A stretch of DNA of 64,000 bases. Source: Flavobacterium sp. (lineage in GTDB: Bacteria > Bacteroidota > Bacteroidia > Flavobacteriales > Flavobacteriaceae). The DNA lies in contig NZ_JANJUQ010000032.1 of NCBI RefSeq assembly GCF_024710485.1, forward strand, positions 109,730 to 173,729. The letters run 5' to 3'. Below, in pieces: positions 63,917-64,000 of this stretch (the stretch's first letter is position 1; every line of letters begins with the position of its first letter). Position numbers and translations under genes: made by a program. The notes below the pieces were generated by a model, which saw only the letters and a program-made list of their open reading frames with translations, had not been told where the DNA came from and did not search any database.

Positions 63917-64000
63917 ATGAATTTTTACAGATTACATATTCAGACCAGAAGTGACGAAGTTTACAATCAAGTTAGTGAAATCTTGAATTTAGAGCCAACT
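63917..64000 (+). CDS. Cassette 6: N-terminus of an unidentified protein (partial)
   Basis: ATG at 63917 opens a frame that continues past the end of the window (28 codons: MNFYRLHIQTRSDEVYNQVS and so on to EILNLEPT). It begins 53 nt after the GTTAGC core of site 5, so it is the first gene of cassette 6. The ILNLEPT word resembles the start of DUF4279 proteins, but this is weak. The short length limits any call. Confidence 0.55.
   Translation, partial: MNFYRLHIQTRSDEVYNQVSEILNLEPT

Larger units (their letters stand above)
55311..64000 (+). mobile_element. Integron-like recombination platform with a cassette array
   Basis: A tyrosine recombinase gene, a promoter, an attI-like palindrome and five attC-like sites (56885-57016, 57451-57580, 58113-58243, 58550-58681, 63739-63870) form one array. 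Intervals run from G|TTA to G|TTA: cassette 1 56456-57011, cassette 2 57012-57575, cassette 3 57576-58238, cassette 4 58239-58676, cassette 5 58677-63864, cassette 6 63865 to beyond the window. In each complete cassette the first 9-15 nt are complementary to the inverse core of its own terminal site, not that of the neighbour. This is the mark left when circular cassettes are inserted at a core site. Differences from classical integrons: the integrase lies in the same direction as the cassettes and seems to lack the IntI insertion. Array function and activity are inference. Confidence 0.85.

Noticed and set aside
63680..63920. Short ORFs on both strands in site 5
   Set aside because: They are open only because of the palindromic stem; the two strands encode similar sequence by symmetry.

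Overview
The window is a chromosomal segment of a member of the Bacteroidota, most likely a Flavobacterium-like Flavobacteriaceae. The evidence is A+T-rich DNA, Bacteroidota promoters (TTTG about 20 nt upstream of TAnnTTTG), two proteins plus one broken gene ending in type IX secretion (T9SS) sorting domains, a TonB-dependent receptor followed by a DUF4249 lipoprotein, leucine dehydrogenase, a long NusB, a PUR-like DUF3276 protein, and intergenic repeats of the kind common in flavobacteria. I see no rRNA, tRNA, CRISPR array or insertion sequence.

Layout. 1-2.3 kb: end of a membrane protein, a VOC protein and an NHL-repeat T9SS gene broken by two nonsense codons. 2.3-7.9 kb (minus strand): an envelope glycan operon (DUF4834, YfhO, glycosyltransferase, flippase). 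8-13.7 kb: a putative outer-membrane protein, a GNAT protein and a large repeat-containing T9SS cargo. 13.7-20.7 kb: glmM, acpH-like, ClC channel, uvrA. 20.8-26.8 kb: LOG protein, an MBOAT/SGNH O-acetylation pair, and a degenerate M1-peptidase/beta-barrel protein. 27-31.5 kb: a fused E1 2-oxoacid dehydrogenase, pepT, a YdeI-like protein. 31.6-35.2 kb: a PKD T9SS protein. 35.3-38.3 kb: yajC, DUF1573, nusB, leucine dehydrogenase. 38.4-47.5 kb: ABC exporter, PUR protein, CsaA-like protein, cytochrome c, a cyclophilin-FKBP fusion, methyltransferase, trmD-rplS, monomeric isocitrate dehydrogenase. 47.5-55.3 kb: secreted protein, TonB receptor, DUF4249, thiamine pyrophosphokinase, a ParE-type toxin-antitoxin pair, uvrB, DUF3788.

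The most interesting region is 55.3-64.0 kb: an integron-like system. A tyrosine recombinase gene (55311-56360) is followed by a near-consensus promoter, an attI-like palindromic site, and five sites of 130-132 bp that resemble integron attC. They separate six intervals. Each interval begins with its own variant of GTTA-plus-5-to-10 nt, and that sequence is the reverse complement of the start of the attC-like site at the end of the same interval. This is what circular gene cassettes inserted by an integron integrase should look like. The stems of the sites also show compensatory changes. Cassettes 1-3 each carry one small membrane protein or lipoprotein gene, cassette 4 has no convincing gene, cassette 5 is an unusually large 5.2-kb four-gene cassette (2-hydroxyacid dehydrogenase, universal stress protein, DUF2062, P-type ATPase), and cassette 6 runs off the window. 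The recombinase has the same orientation as the cassettes, seems to lack the extra domain of classical IntI, and carries an extra N-terminal region. I infer a Bacteroidota-type integron-like platform. From memory similar repeat-separated small genes occur in other flavobacteria, but I could not verify this or its novelty.

A second pattern is a roughly 110-bp structured intergenic element present twice (20707-20822 and 43562-43674), together with short tandem repeats of 7-14 bp at several gene borders.
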